Source: Hymenobacter psoromatis (GTDB lineage: Bacteria; Bacteroidota; Bacteroidia; Cytophagales; Hymenobacteraceae). From it: a stretch of 64,000 bases of DNA. The DNA lies in contig CP014771.1 of NCBI GenBank assembly GCA_001596155.1, forward strand, positions 5,146,001 through 5,210,000, in the 5' to 3' direction. The notes under the pieces are model-generated. The model did no database searches. It saw nothing but the letters and a program-made list of their open reading frames with translations, and was not told the origin of the DNA. Positions 27,776-36,528 of this stretch are shown one piece after another. Both the position numbers and the translations under genes were made by a program. Numbering within the stretch: the first letter of the stretch is position 1; each line of letters opens with the position of its first letter.

Positions 27776-30700
27776 ATGCTCGATAAAATCATTCGCTTTG
27801 CTTTGCAAAACCGGCTACTCCTGCTGGCGTTTGCCGGGGGCCTGCTCATTGCCGGCACTTACACGGCCGGGCAGCTGCCCGTGGACGTGCTGCCCGACCT
27901 GGACCGCCCCCGCGTGACGGTGTTTCTGGAAGCGGCCGGCATGGCCCCCGAGGAAGTGGAGGCCCTGGTGACGCTGCCCGTGGAAACGGCCCTGAATGGG
28001 GCCACCGGCGTGGAAGCCGTGCGCTCCAACTCGGCCATTGGCCTGGGCCTGGTGTTCGTGGAGTTCGACTACGGCACTGATATTTTCACGGCCCGCCAGA
28101 TTGTGGCCGAGAAGCTGCAAACCGTGAGCGGGCAGCTACCCACCGGCATTACACCGGTGCTGGGACCGATTTCCTCGGTCATGGGCCAGATTATGCTGGT
28201 CGGGCTGTCGGGTGATACTACCTCGGCCGCCGACCTGCGCACGCTGGCCAACTACACCGTGCGCCAACGCCTGCTCAGCATTCCGGGCGTGGCGCAGGTT
28301 ATTCCCATTGGCGGCGACAACCTGCAATACCAGGTGCTGCTGGATATGCCCCGCCTGAACGCTACGGGTCTGACTATCACGCAGGTGGAAGAAGCTTTGC
28401 GCCGCTCCAACCTGAATACTACCGGTAACTTCTTCGACCGCAACGGCTCGGAAGTGCTGATTCGCAACCTGGGCCGGCTGCGCTCGGTGCCGGACATTGA
28501 GAACATCATTGTGGGCTACCGGCAGGGCTCGCCCATCAGCGTGAAGCAGGTGGCCAACGTGGCCTTCGGGGCGCGGTTCAAGCGCGGCGACGGCAGCGTG
28601 AACGGTAAGCCCGCCGTGATTCTGAGCATCGAAAAGCAACCCGGCACGGCCACCGTGGGCCTGACCGAAGCCGTGGAAAAGGCGCTGGTCGAGTTACAGC
28701 CCTCGCTGCCGAAGGACGTGCGGGTGAACACGCGCCTGTTCCGGCAGGCCGATTTTATTGAGTCGTCGATAAGCAACGTGGAGGATGCGCTGCGCGACGG
28801 AGCCATTCTGGTGGTTATCGTGCTGTTTGCCTTCCTGCTGAACGTGCGCACCACGTTTATTTCGCTGGTCGCCATTCCGTTGTCGCTGCTGGTTACGGCC
28901 CTGGTGTTCCGCTTCGCCGGCATCAGCATCAACACCATGACGCTGGGCGGGCTAGCCATTGCCATCGGCGAGTTGGTGGACGACGCCATTGTGGACGTGG
29001 AAAACGTGTTCCGGCGGCTGCGGGAAAACCAGCACCTACCCCGCCCTAAACCCGCTTTGCGGGTGATTTACGCGGCTTCCTCGGAGGTGCGCAACTCCAT
29101 CGTGTACGCCACCATCATCGTGGTGCTAGTCTTTCTGCCGCTCTTCGCGCTCGAAGGTATCGAAGGCCGCATTTTCGCGCCGCTGGGCGTGGCCTACATC
29201 ACCAGCATTGTGGCCTCGCTGTTCGTCTCACTCACCGTTACGCCGGTGCTCTGCTACTACCTGCTACCCCGCATGAAGCAGATTCGGGCGGCCGAGCAGG
29301 AAGGCCGGCTAATCCGCTGGCTCAAGCATAAGGATACCCGGCTGCTGCATTGGGGGCTTAGCCGCCCGAAAGTAGTGCTGACCGTCACTGGCCTGCTGTT
29401 CGCGGCGGCCGTCTCGCTGGTGCCCTTTTTCGGAACCGAGTTTCTGCCGCCCTTCAACGAAGGCTCGCTGACGGTGAACTTCTCCGCGCCCGCCGGCACC
29501 TCGCTCACCGAGGCCAACAAGCTGGGCACATTGGGCGAGGAGCAGATTCTGAAGTTGCCCGAAGTGGCCTACACCGCCCGGCGCACCGGCCGCGCCGAGT
29601 TGGATGAGCACGCCGAAGCGGTGAACAACTCCGAAATCGAAGTAGCCTTTAAAACGGCCGAGGAGCTGAAGAAAGCGGGCAAAACCCTCCGAAGCCGCGC
29701 GGAAATCCTGGCCGATTTACGCCAGCGCCTGGGCCTGATTACGGGGGTAAACGTGAACATCGGCCAGCCCATCTCCCACCGCCTCGACCACCTGCTGAGC
29801 GGGGTACGGGCGCAGGTAGCCATCAAGGTTTTCGGCAACGATTTGCTGGAGTTGCGCCGCTACGCCGACGAAATCCGCACCGTCGCCGGCGCGGTGCCCG
29901 GCGTGGTGGACTTGCAGGTGGAGAAGCAGGTGCAGATTTCGCAGTTGCTGGTGCGCCCTCGCGACGCGGCGCTGCGGGCCTACGGCCTGGAGCGCGGCCA
30001 GGTAGTAGCCACCCTCGAAACCCTGTTTCAGGGCGACGTGGTGTCGCAGATACTCGACGGGCAGAAGCGCTTCGACCTGCTGGTGAAGCTGCCCGAAAAC
30101 CAGCGCAACGACGTGACCACTATTGCCCAGACCCGCATTGAAACGCCGAGCGGGGCGCTAATTCCGGTGAGCCAGGTGGCCGACGTGAGCTACGAGCCTG
30201 GCCCCAACACTATCAACCACGAGAATATCCAGCGCCGCATTACCGTCTCGATGAACGTGGCCGGGCGCGACTTGGGCAGCACGGTGAAAGAAGTGCAGGC
30301 CCGCATCAACCAGCAGGTGAAGCTGCCGGCCGGCTACTACCTCACCTACGGCGGGCAGTTCGAGAGCCAGCAATCAGCTTCCCAGAAGATTCTCTGGCTG
30401 AGCCTGTTTTCGCTGGCTGGCATCTTCCTGGTGCTCTACTCGCACTTCAAGTCGGGGCTGCTGGTGGGGCAGATTATGCTTAACATTCCCCTGGCCCTTA
30501 TCGGCTCGGTGGCGGCGGTGCTGCTCACGGGCGGCACGTTCAGCATTGCCTCGCTGGTGGGCTTTATCACCCTTACCGGCATTGCCTCGCGCAACGGCAT
30601 CATGATGATTTCGCACTACCTCCATTTAGTAGAGCACGAGGGCGAAGTATTCGGGAAGGAGATGATTATCCGGGGTTCGCTCGAACGCCTGGTGCCGGTG

Positions 30701-31006
30701 CTGATGACGGCCCTGGTGGCGGCCCTGGCCCTGGTGCCGCTCACGCTAGCCAAGGATGCGCCGGGCAAGGAAATCCTCTACCCCGTGGCCACCGTGATTC
30801 TCGGTGGTCTGCTCTCGTCCACCTTCCTCGACATCGTGGTGACGCCGGTAGTCTTCTGGCTGGTCGGCGAAAAGGCCCTGGCCCAGTACCGCCGCGGCCA
30901 CAACGAGGTCAGCCTTGATGCGCACCCCCAGCCGGACGCCCAAGAGCTGGATGCCCAGCCCCTTACCCCGCTGGCCGACCAGAACACTATTCCATCCGCT
31001 GTCTAA
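27776..31006 (+). CDS. Heavy-metal RND efflux permease (CzcA/CusA type)
   Basis: A 1076-residue inner-membrane proton-driven pump. Helix 1 is followed by DVLPDLDRPRVTVF. The second half begins near residue 520 with a repeat (LVPFFGTEFLPPFNEGSLTV). The helix 4 motif GELVDDAIVDVENVFRRL (near residue 400) has the Asp-Asp pair of heavy-metal pumps. A C-terminal tail of about 50 polar residues follows the last helix. The length is standard. It works with the adaptor and TolC protein upstream. The substrate is inferred as Cu+/Ag+ from context; motifs alone do not separate this from Co/Zn/Cd pumps. Confidence 0.92.
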   Translation: MLDKIIRFALQNRLLLLAFAGGLLIAGTYTAGQLPVDVLPDLDRPRVTVFLEAAGMAPEEVEALVTLPVETALNGATGVEAVRSNSAIGLGLVFVEFDYGTDIFTARQIVAEKLQTVSGQLPTGITPVLGPISSVMGQIMLVGLSGDTTSAADLRTLANYTVRQRLLSIPGVAQVIPIGGDNLQYQVLLDMPRLNATGLTITQVEEALRRSNLNTTGNFFDRNGSEVLIRNLGRLRSVPDIENIIVGYRQGSPISVKQVANVAFGARFKRGDGSVNGKPAVILSIEKQPGTATVGLTEAVEKALVELQPSLPKDVRVNTRLFRQADFIESSISNVEDALRDGAILVVIVLFAFLLNVRTTFISLVAIPLSLLVTALVFRFAGISINTMTLGGLAIAIGELVDDAIVDVENVFRRLRENQHLPRPKPALRVIYAASSEVRNSIVYATIIVVLVFLPLFALEGIEGRIFAPLGVAYITSIVASLFVSLTVTPVLCYYLLPRMKQIRAAEQEGRLIRWLKHKDTRLLHWGLSRPKVVLTVTGLLFAAAVSLVPFFGTEFLPPFNEGSLTVNFSAPAGTSLTEANKLGTLGEEQILKLPEVAYTARRTGRAELDEHAEAVNNSEIEVAFKTAEELKKAGKTLRSRAEILADLRQRLGLITGVNVNIGQPISHRLDHLLSGVRAQVAIKVFGNDLLELRRYADEIRTVAGAVPGVVDLQVEKQVQISQLLVRPRDAALRAYGLERGQVVATLETLFQGDVVSQILDGQKRFDLLVKLPENQRNDVTTIAQTRIETPSGALIPVSQVADVSYEPGPNTINHENIQRRITVSMNVAGRDLGSTVKEVQARINQQVKLPAGYYLTYGGQFESQQSASQKILWLSLFSLAGIFLVLYSHFKSGLLVGQIMLNIPLALIGSVAAVLLTGGTFSIASLVGFITLTGIASRNGIMMISHYLHLVEHEGEVFGKEMIIRGSLERLVPVLMTALVAALALVPLTLAKDAPGKEILYPVATVILGGLLSSTFLDIVVTPVVFWLVGEKALAQYRRGHNEVSLDAHPQPDAQELDAQPLTPLADQNTIPSAV

Positions 31007-31017
31007 CGCCCTGCCTC

Positions 31018-31632
31018 GTGCCTTTCTCCTCTTCAGACCAAGCCGATAGTATGCTGTACGTCAAGAACATGGTGTGTATGCGCTGTATTCAGCGAGTACA
31101 GCACGAGCTGGAAAGCCTGGGTCTGCGGGTGCTGGCGGTGCGCCTGGGAGCTGCCAAGGTAGCCGGCCCGGCTGCCGAGTTGAACTGGGAGCGCGTCCGG
31201 GAGACGTTAGCCGCGGCCGGTTTCATCCTGCTGGAAAATCCCCGGCACGCCAGGGCTACCCAAGTCAAGCAGTTAGTTACCGACTTGTTGCGCCGTCCTG
31301 AATTACGGCCCCGCGACTTCATCCCGGTTCTGGCCCAGGAAGCGGGCTTGAGCGTGCGCCAGTTGCACGGCATTTTCGCCCGGCTGCCGGGTCCCGAGAG
31401 CCTCGTCAGCCACATTAGTGAGCAGCGGTTGGCCTACGCGCAGGAGCTGCTGGCGGGTTCTCAACTGAGTATCAGCCGCATTGCCCGGCAGCTGGGCTAC
31501 GGTAGCCTGTCGCATTTCTCCAGTCAGTTCCGGCGGTTCGTAGGGCACGCCCCATCAGCTTACCGGCAGCAAATGGACCAGGCAGCCGCCGCGGCTGCCT
31601 CAGCCGCCAATGCGCTAAATAATGCAAGCTAA
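31018..31632 (+). CDS. AraC-family regulator with N-terminal HMA-like domain (second copy)
   Basis: A 204-residue regulator with a GTG start 11 bases after the RND permease (ATG 31051 is an alternative that still keeps the whole domain). The sensor part reads YVKNMVCMRCIQRVQ (CxxC) and GLRVLAVRLGAAKV. The C-terminal AraC domain reads SISRIARQLGYGSLSHFSSQ and FRRFVGHAPSAY. It is the same architecture as 16188-16811 and clearly diverged from it. It is probably autoregulated as the last gene of the RND operon. One of the two may bind the CTTGCATAAT elements. Confidence 0.8.
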   Translation: MPFSSSDQADSMLYVKNMVCMRCIQRVQHELESLGLRVLAVRLGAAKVAGPAAELNWERVRETLAAAGFILLENPRHARATQVKQLVTDLLRRPELRPRDFIPVLAQEAGLSVRQLHGIFARLPGPESLVSHISEQRLAYAQELLAGSQLSISRIARQLGYGSLSHFSSQFRRFVGHAPSAYRQQMDQAAAAAASAANALNNAS

Positions 31633-31704
31633 TGGGCGGCTTGGTGCAAACCCGAAGCGGAAACGTTTAGGTATAAGTAGAGAAACCACCTAATTCCTTT
31701 TCCC

Positions 31705-32046
31705 ATGCCCACCCAAAACCAATCCCTGCTCGACGCTCTCAACGCCTGCGTGGCTTCCTGCGAGAACTGCGCCACTGCCGGCCTGCGCGGTGACGATATC
31801 AAAATGATGGCCCGTTGCATCGAACTTGACCGCGACTGCGCCGACTTCTGCGCCCTAACGGCTCGCTTCGTGGCCCGCGACTCGAAGCACGCCCAGCACT
31901 TGCTGAAGGAGTGCGCCGAAATCTGCAAAGCCTGCGGCGACGAGTGCGAAAAGCACGCCGCCCACATGGAGCACTGCCGCGAGTGCGCCGAAGCTTGTCG
32001 CCGTTGCGAAGCAGCTTGCCGCGAGGCGATGAGCATGGCCGCTTAG
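31705..32046 (+). CDS. Csp-type four-helix-bundle copper storage protein
   Basis: A 113-residue protein with 15 cysteines set along four helices (ACVASCENC, RCIELDRDCADFC, CAEICKACGDEC, CRECAEACRRCEAAC). This is the pattern of Csp proteins, which fill a helical bundle with Cu(I). There is no signal peptide, so it resembles cytosolic Csp3. Storage of Cu(I) in the cytosol fits the surrounding resistance genes. It has its own terminator at 32073. Confidence 0.9.
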   Translation: MPTQNQSLLDALNACVASCENCATAGLRGDDIKMMARCIELDRDCADFCALTARFVARDSKHAQHLLKECAEICKACGDECEKHAAHMEHCRECAEACRRCEAACREAMSMAA

Positions 32047-32072
32047 TACAAGCAGCCATTCGATTTCCAGCC

Positions 32073-32110
32073 AAAGCCCGGTCGTTCAATGGCCGGGCTT
32101 TGTTGTTTTT
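32073..32110 (+). terminator. Rho-independent terminator
   Basis: AAAGCCCGG pairs with CCGGGCTTT, followed by GTTGTTTTT, 27 bases after the Csp gene. Confidence 0.85.
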
Positions 32111-32222
32111 GTCTTGTACTACCCCATTGCCTCCGTCCCACTGCCGAACCTGAATCACTTTGGTAGCAATAGTGTCTTATTTATCAACAACTTCCGTAAC
32201 AAATTCAACTTTCCCCTACCCC

Positions 32223-32603
32223 ATGAAAAACGCATTGAAACTATTGCCCGTGCTGCTGCTCAGCGGCGCTTGCCTCCAGGCCCAGGCCCAGACCGCCCCC
32301 GCTACCCAGCCAATGAGTGGCCAAATGGCTCACGGTCAGATGGCCATGACCGGCTGCACCATGAAAGATGGCAAAATGATGATGATGCACGGTAGCAAAA
32401 TGATGCCCATGACTAAAGACATGGCCATGAGCGACGGCAGCGTCTGCAAGACTGACGGCACCTGCATCATGAAAGATGGCACCAAGATGACCATGAAGGA
32501 TGGCCAGTGCATGATGATGGACGGCAAGATGACTACGATGGCAGAGATGCATAAGAGCGGCAAAATGAAGCCGGACGCCAAGATGGGCAACATGAAAATG
32601 TAG
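32223..32603 (+). CDS. Exported Met-rich DUF6799-type protein
   Basis: A 126-residue protein with a signal peptide (LLPVLLLSGACLQAQAQ). The mature part is dominated by Met and Lys in repeated MKDG-type units (CTMKDGKMMMMHGSK, CIMKDGTKMTMKDG, CMMMDGKM), as in DUF6799. Met and Cys here are typical soft-metal ligands, so periplasmic Cu(I) binding is likely. ATG 32223 starts the signal peptide. Confidence 0.8.
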   Translation: MKNALKLLPVLLLSGACLQAQAQTAPATQPMSGQMAHGQMAMTGCTMKDGKMMMMHGSKMMPMTKDMAMSDGSVCKTDGTCIMKDGTKMTMKDGQCMMMDGKMTTMAEMHKSGKMKPDAKMGNMKM

Positions 32604-32800
32604 CCTCCGCGACTTCCCGGAAAGAGGCCGCGCTGAAGCCGGCGCGGTCTTCTTCGTTCTAGCGCCTCACTAGCTCCTTGGTCGCGAAATCATACAAGCC
32701 CTAAACCTAATCCTGTACCCCTACTACGGCACTGGCGGCTAGCTTTATTTGTTTTAATTCCGTAGCCTGACGTGCTCAGCTACCCTAACTTTTACTCACC

Positions 32801-33010
32801 ATGAAAACGCTTCAGTTCAAAACCAACATCAATTGCGGTGGCTGCATCAAGGCCGTTACCCCTACCCTCAATAAGGAAGCCGGGGCCGGCAACTGGCAAG
32901 TGGACACCGCTAACCCCAACAAGATTCTCACCGTCAACTCCGACCAGCTCACGGCTGCGCAGGTCATGCAGGCCGTGGAGCAAGCCGGCTTTAAGATTCA
33001 GGCTGCCTAA
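32801..33010 (+). CDS. HMA-domain copper chaperone-like protein
   Basis: A 69-residue soluble HMA domain. The metal site is NCGGCIKAV (CxxC) after the first strand, and the fold continues through VDTANPNKILTV and AAQVMQAVEQAGF. It could pass Cu(I) to the CopA ATPase, as CopZ does. It is monocistronic, with a strong terminator at 33031. Confidence 0.88.
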   Translation: MKTLQFKTNINCGGCIKAVTPTLNKEAGAGNWQVDTANPNKILTVNSDQLTAAQVMQAVEQAGFKIQAA

Positions 33011-33030
33011 GGTCCTGCTTTGTTTGCAGA

Positions 33031-33060
33031 AAAACGCCTGGTATTACCGGGCGTTTTTTT
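33031..33060 (+). terminator. Rho-independent terminator
   Basis: AAAACGCC and GGCGTTTT pair around GGTATTACC, followed by a T-run, 20 bases after the chaperone gene. Confidence 0.9.
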
Positions 33061-33148
33061 TGGCAGCTAGTTGCCAAAAGCTCTGGTACCGGGCAGCCAG
33101 CACTTCGCTTTATAGCGGACCTATCCGGTTATAAATTAATACCGCGTC

Positions 33149-33158
33149 CTTGCATAAT
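33149..33158 (+). promoter_or_regulatory. CTTGCATAAT element (exact)
   Basis: An exact copy, followed by TTCAAG, 260 bases before the DUF4396 pseudogene. The gap 33061-33417 has no other recognised feature. Confidence 0.6.
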
Positions 33159-33417
33159 TTCAAGCTACACTGGTCCCGCTACCGTTAGCTTTCGACCCAC
33201 ATATTCTGGAATGGCTGTTTTATGTGGGCCACAGCACAGAGCGTGACTAACCTGAGCCGTAACCCGGCACTGTTTCCGGGGGTTTAGTCGGTACCTGGGT
33301 TCTGCTGCTGGTTAGGCTTACCAGTGGCCTAGGCAACCCTAACCGGCGGGGTTACGCTTGAAACTCGGCAGTTTCCAACGTGTAGTCCGGCTAGCCTGAT
33401 ACCTTTTCCAAACCCTT

Positions 33418-34171
33418 ATGCTGCATACTATTGCGCTTATTTCACTGCTCGTGGCCGGACTGTGCGTCGTCATCGTTGGCATTGACATTCTGAATGGTCA
33501 CCGTCAAAAGATGTGGATTATGAATTACGTCTGGCTACTCACGCCGCTCTATTCCGGGCTGGTGGGCTTACAAGCTGGGCCGGCCCCAGAGTCACCCACC
33601 GGGCCAGGGCGACCAGCAGAAAGACCAAGATAAATCGGGCCAGGATAGCCAGCAAAAGGGCCAGAAGTCCAGCCAAGGACCGGGCCAAGGTAAGGACCAG
33701 AAGAAAGAAGATGACAAGCCTAAAAAGCCCTTCTGGCAGAGCGTGGTGGTGGGCGCGCTGCACTGCGGCAGTGGCTGCACGCTGGGCGACATCATAGTGG
33801 AAACCTTCGTGCTATTTGTGCCTTTTGTGCTGTTCGGGCACGCCATTTTCGGGGCCTGGGTGCTCGATTACGGCCTCGCTTTTCTCTTTGGCATTGCTTT
33901 TCAGTACTTCACCATTAAGCCCATGAAAGACCTCTCGCCGGTTGAGGGGCTCAAAGCAGCGATTAAGGCCGATACGCTTTCGTTAACTGCTTGGCAGGTA
34001 GGAATGTACGGCTGGATGGCCATTGCCAAGTTCGTCATTTTCAAGCATGAGTTGAAGGCAAACGACCCGGTGTTCTGGTTTATGATGCAGCTGGCCATGC
34101 TGTTAGGATTTATTACGTCCTACCCCGTTAACTGGTGGCTGATTAAAAAGAAAATTAAAGAAGCCATGTAG
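33418..34171 (+). pseudogene. DUF4396 membrane protein gene with a frameshift
   Basis: The first 50 codons encode a membrane helix and YVWLLTPLYSGLVGL in frame with ATG 33418. The frame then changes near 33555-33570: the continuing sequence (KLGRPQSHPPGQGDQQKDQ, a long charged Gln/Lys linker, then WQSVVVGALHCGSGCTLGDI and three more helices to 34171) is in a different frame. The block CGSGCTLGD is characteristic of DUF4396. A short deletion around the shift is likely. A start at ATG 33743 would leave the C-terminal membrane part intact. Confidence 0.75.
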
Positions 34172-34195
34172 TCGGCGCACTAGCTGCCGACCGTC

Positions 34196-34237
34196 AACCA
34201 TCCCCCAGCCGCGTTGGTCGCGGTCGGGGGATGGTTG
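34196..34237 (+). terminator. Terminator-like hairpin
   Basis: AACCATCCCCC pairs with GGGGGATGGTT, followed by GTAAAA. It follows the DUF4396 gene. Confidence 0.6.
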
Positions 34238-34255
34238 TAAAATGTGCCGGATAGA

Positions 34256-34265
34256 CTTGCATAAT
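34256..34265 (+). promoter_or_regulatory. CTTGCATAAT element (exact)
   Basis: An exact copy, preceded by AGA and followed by CTTGG, 174 bases before the ATG at 34439. Confidence 0.6.
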
Positions 34266-34438
34266 CTTGGTCTGACTACACCAAATTGGCAATTGCTTTA
34301 TTATGTAAACTACTTATTAACAGTAGCTTATTAACTATCAGTCGCTGTCTAGCTTACTTAAAAGGTGTAACCCTGAGTTAGTTCTCGCGGTTTACGAGTC
34401 ACCTAATATTCATCTGTTTCAGCCACCTAATCCCCCGA

Positions 34439-34909
34439 ATGCTGCGTAGCCTCTACCGTTTCCGCCGCCTGTTGGCCACGACCTGCTTGGTTATGTTTGC
34501 CAACGTGCTGGTGGGGCAGTGCTGGTGCGCAAGCCCGCGCCCGGCGCGGACCCGACGGTCGGTAGCAGCTGCGCATTCGTGCTGCCAGCAAGCAGCGGCC
34601 GACCCGGCTAGCTGCTGCCAGCCAACTGCCTGCGTGCGGCTTACTAAACACCCGCCTTTAGCTGGCCGCCACTCGCATTCGGGCTGCTGCCGCGACCAGA
34701 AAGCCTCGCTGCTGGCCAAGCTGAGCCAGCCGAATGACCAGGGAATATTCCTGCCTGGCCCGGCTTTGTTGCCGGCAGCCCTGGCCCTACCCCCTCGGCC
34801 CTGGGCCAGCCGCTGGAGCCGTACCCAAGCCGTGCGCTTGGTGCTGCCGCGCTACCTGCCCCCCAAAATCCCCGACCTGCGCATCTTCCTGCGGTCCCTG
34901 ACAGTCTGA
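34439..34909 (+). CDS. Exported Cys/His-rich protein with a conserved KIPDxRIF tail (family A, second copy)
   Basis: A 156-residue paralogue of 23000-23470. It has FRRLLATTCLVMFANVLVGQ at the signal peptide, CWC, further pairs AHSCCQQ and ASCCQPTAC, the block GCCRDQKASLLAKL, and the tail KIPDLRIFLRSLTV. N-terminus, CC block and tail are conserved while the linkers differ, which points to those three parts as functional. Metal binding at the cell envelope is likely. It is followed by its own hairpin and then the Met-rich lipoprotein. Confidence 0.7.
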   Translation: MLRSLYRFRRLLATTCLVMFANVLVGQCWCASPRPARTRRSVAAAHSCCQQAAADPASCCQPTACVRLTKHPPLAGRHSHSGCCRDQKASLLAKLSQPNDQGIFLPGPALLPAALALPPRPWASRWSRTQAVRLVLPRYLPPKIPDLRIFLRSLTV

Positions 34910-34918
34910 TTTTACCTG

Positions 34919-34974
34919 TGCGCCCCGGCTCGCGTCGGTACGGCTCTGCCGTGCCCGGCGCGGGCCGGGGCGCA
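34919..34974 (+). terminator. GC-rich terminator-like hairpin
   Basis: TGCGCCCCGGC at the left pairs with GCCGGGGCGCA at the right, with an inner imperfect stem. It follows the family A gene, as at 23486. Confidence 0.6.
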
Positions 34975-35109
34975 GCTACGTCCAGCTGAGTGGGCCTTTG
35001 ACCTACTGTTTTGGGACTTTCACGGCTTGCGTTGCCTCATTTTGCCGGGGCAGGACGAGCACGCAAAATATTGCTAATTAACTCTTTTTACCCATTTCCA
35101 CTCATTACC

Positions 35110-36447
35110 ATGAAACCTATTCAACCACTTACCCTGGGATTAGGGTTGTTGCTGGCCTCGTGCTCGGCCAGCCACACCACTACTGAGCCCCGCAAGGAAC
35201 TCAGCTACATCCGGGGGCCGTACAACGCGGCGTTTTTTCGTCGGCACGGCCCTTCCGAAGCCTACTCGGCGGGCTTCCACTACCACCACGGCAAGCAGCA
35301 CGACTTGCTGCTGCAAACCAAGCTGGCCGACCGCGAGAAGGTAGATGCCGACTTCGATGCCTCGGTGTTCGATTACGTGAAGAACAAGAAGTCCAAAGTT
35401 GGCCCCTCCATGTCGCTGTATGGCCCCTACACCGCACGGGTGGCCTGGAAGCTGTTTCGCACCATTGACTGGACGCACCAGCACCACGAGCAGACCTACG
35501 ACATTATGGCCAGCCAGAAGGTGGCCTGGGACAAGAAAAAGGAGTGGACCGACCGCGCCGTGAAGCTCTACCTGGCTCGCAACAAGGACGTGGCCCGCTC
35601 GGTGGCTCCGCTCGACATCACCATGCGCCGGGCGGCCTGCATGATGAAGCCCTACTTCACCTACTACCGCAACTTCTATCCCAAGTCGAACTCCGAAGCC
35701 TGGGTGGCCCACTGGTGGCACCCAGCCATCTACGAGGCGCAGATGATAAGCGGTAACGCCGACGGGGGCCAGGAGGCCGCCCTCAAGGCCGTGAATGATT
35801 TAATGTTCGCACAGGTGTACCCCAACCGGCCGCAACGCATGGTCCTGAGTCGTGAGCTGATGCCGCGCTACTCGCGCATGTCGCCCGAATCGGCCAACAT
35901 CTTCGACAATCTGCACATGCTGCACGGGCTGGCTTATGATATTCTGGCCTACGAGGGCTGGACCGAGCAGCAGCAGCGCGACGAATTGTACCGCGTCATC
36001 GCGGCCATGAGCTACCAGCCGGGCGACGAGAAATACGTGCGCAAGTTCGACCTGCCCCACCCCGACGTAGACCCGCGCCAGTACCCCGCCTGGATGGCCA
36101 GCTCAGAGGGCTCGATGTCGAAAATCATGAACGAGATGATGGACGAGATGATGCCGCTGATGATGCCGGACATGACCCCCGATATGAAGGAAAAGATGAT
36201 GGCGCAGTTCCAAATGAAGATGCGCCCCGGCATGGAGCCCGGTGAAATCGAGGGCTCCCTGCACGATGCCATGATGAAGATGATGCCCGGCATGAAGATG
36301 ATGCCCGGCGGCCTGGAGCCCGGCAAAACGCCCGAGATGATGCGCGATACCATGCTCAAGGGCTGGCAGGAAAAGCACGGTGATATGCCCGACGTGCCTT
36401 CCCTACCTATGAACGTAGAGCCGACTTTGGCGGCCTTCGGCAAGTAA
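35110..36447 (+). CDS. Lipoprotein with a Met-rich C-terminal region, function unknown
   Basis: A 445-residue lipoprotein: signal peptide LGLGLLLASCSASHT with the lipidated Cys near residue 18. The N-terminal 330 residues are Tyr/His/Trp-rich (GFHYHHGKQHDLLL, DWTHQHHEQTYD, WVAHWWHPAIYEAQ) and match no family I can name. The last 110 residues are loaded with Met (MNEMMDEMMPLMMPDM, MMKMMPGMKMMPG), which suggests Cu(I)/Ag(I) capture. ATG 35110 opens the signal peptide. It follows the second family A gene by 200 bases and precedes a beta-barrel gene, so it may be a surface or periplasmic metal sponge. Confidence 0.7.
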   Translation: MKPIQPLTLGLGLLLASCSASHTTTEPRKELSYIRGPYNAAFFRRHGPSEAYSAGFHYHHGKQHDLLLQTKLADREKVDADFDASVFDYVKNKKSKVGPSMSLYGPYTARVAWKLFRTIDWTHQHHEQTYDIMASQKVAWDKKKEWTDRAVKLYLARNKDVARSVAPLDITMRRAACMMKPYFTYYRNFYPKSNSEAWVAHWWHPAIYEAQMISGNADGGQEAALKAVNDLMFAQVYPNRPQRMVLSRELMPRYSRMSPESANIFDNLHMLHGLAYDILAYEGWTEQQQRDELYRVIAAMSYQPGDEKYVRKFDLPHPDVDPRQYPAWMASSEGSMSKIMNEMMDEMMPLMMPDMTPDMKEKMMAQFQMKMRPGMEPGEIEGSLHDAMMKMMPGMKMMPGGLEPGKTPEMMRDTMLKGWQEKHGDMPDVPSLPMNVEPTLAAFGK

Positions 36448-36528
36448 CCCGCTTCGTTTTCTCAGCAAGGTAAGTACCCGGTGCGCTGGGTACCCCACTC
36501 ATTTTTTCATTCCGAATTAATTATTGAC

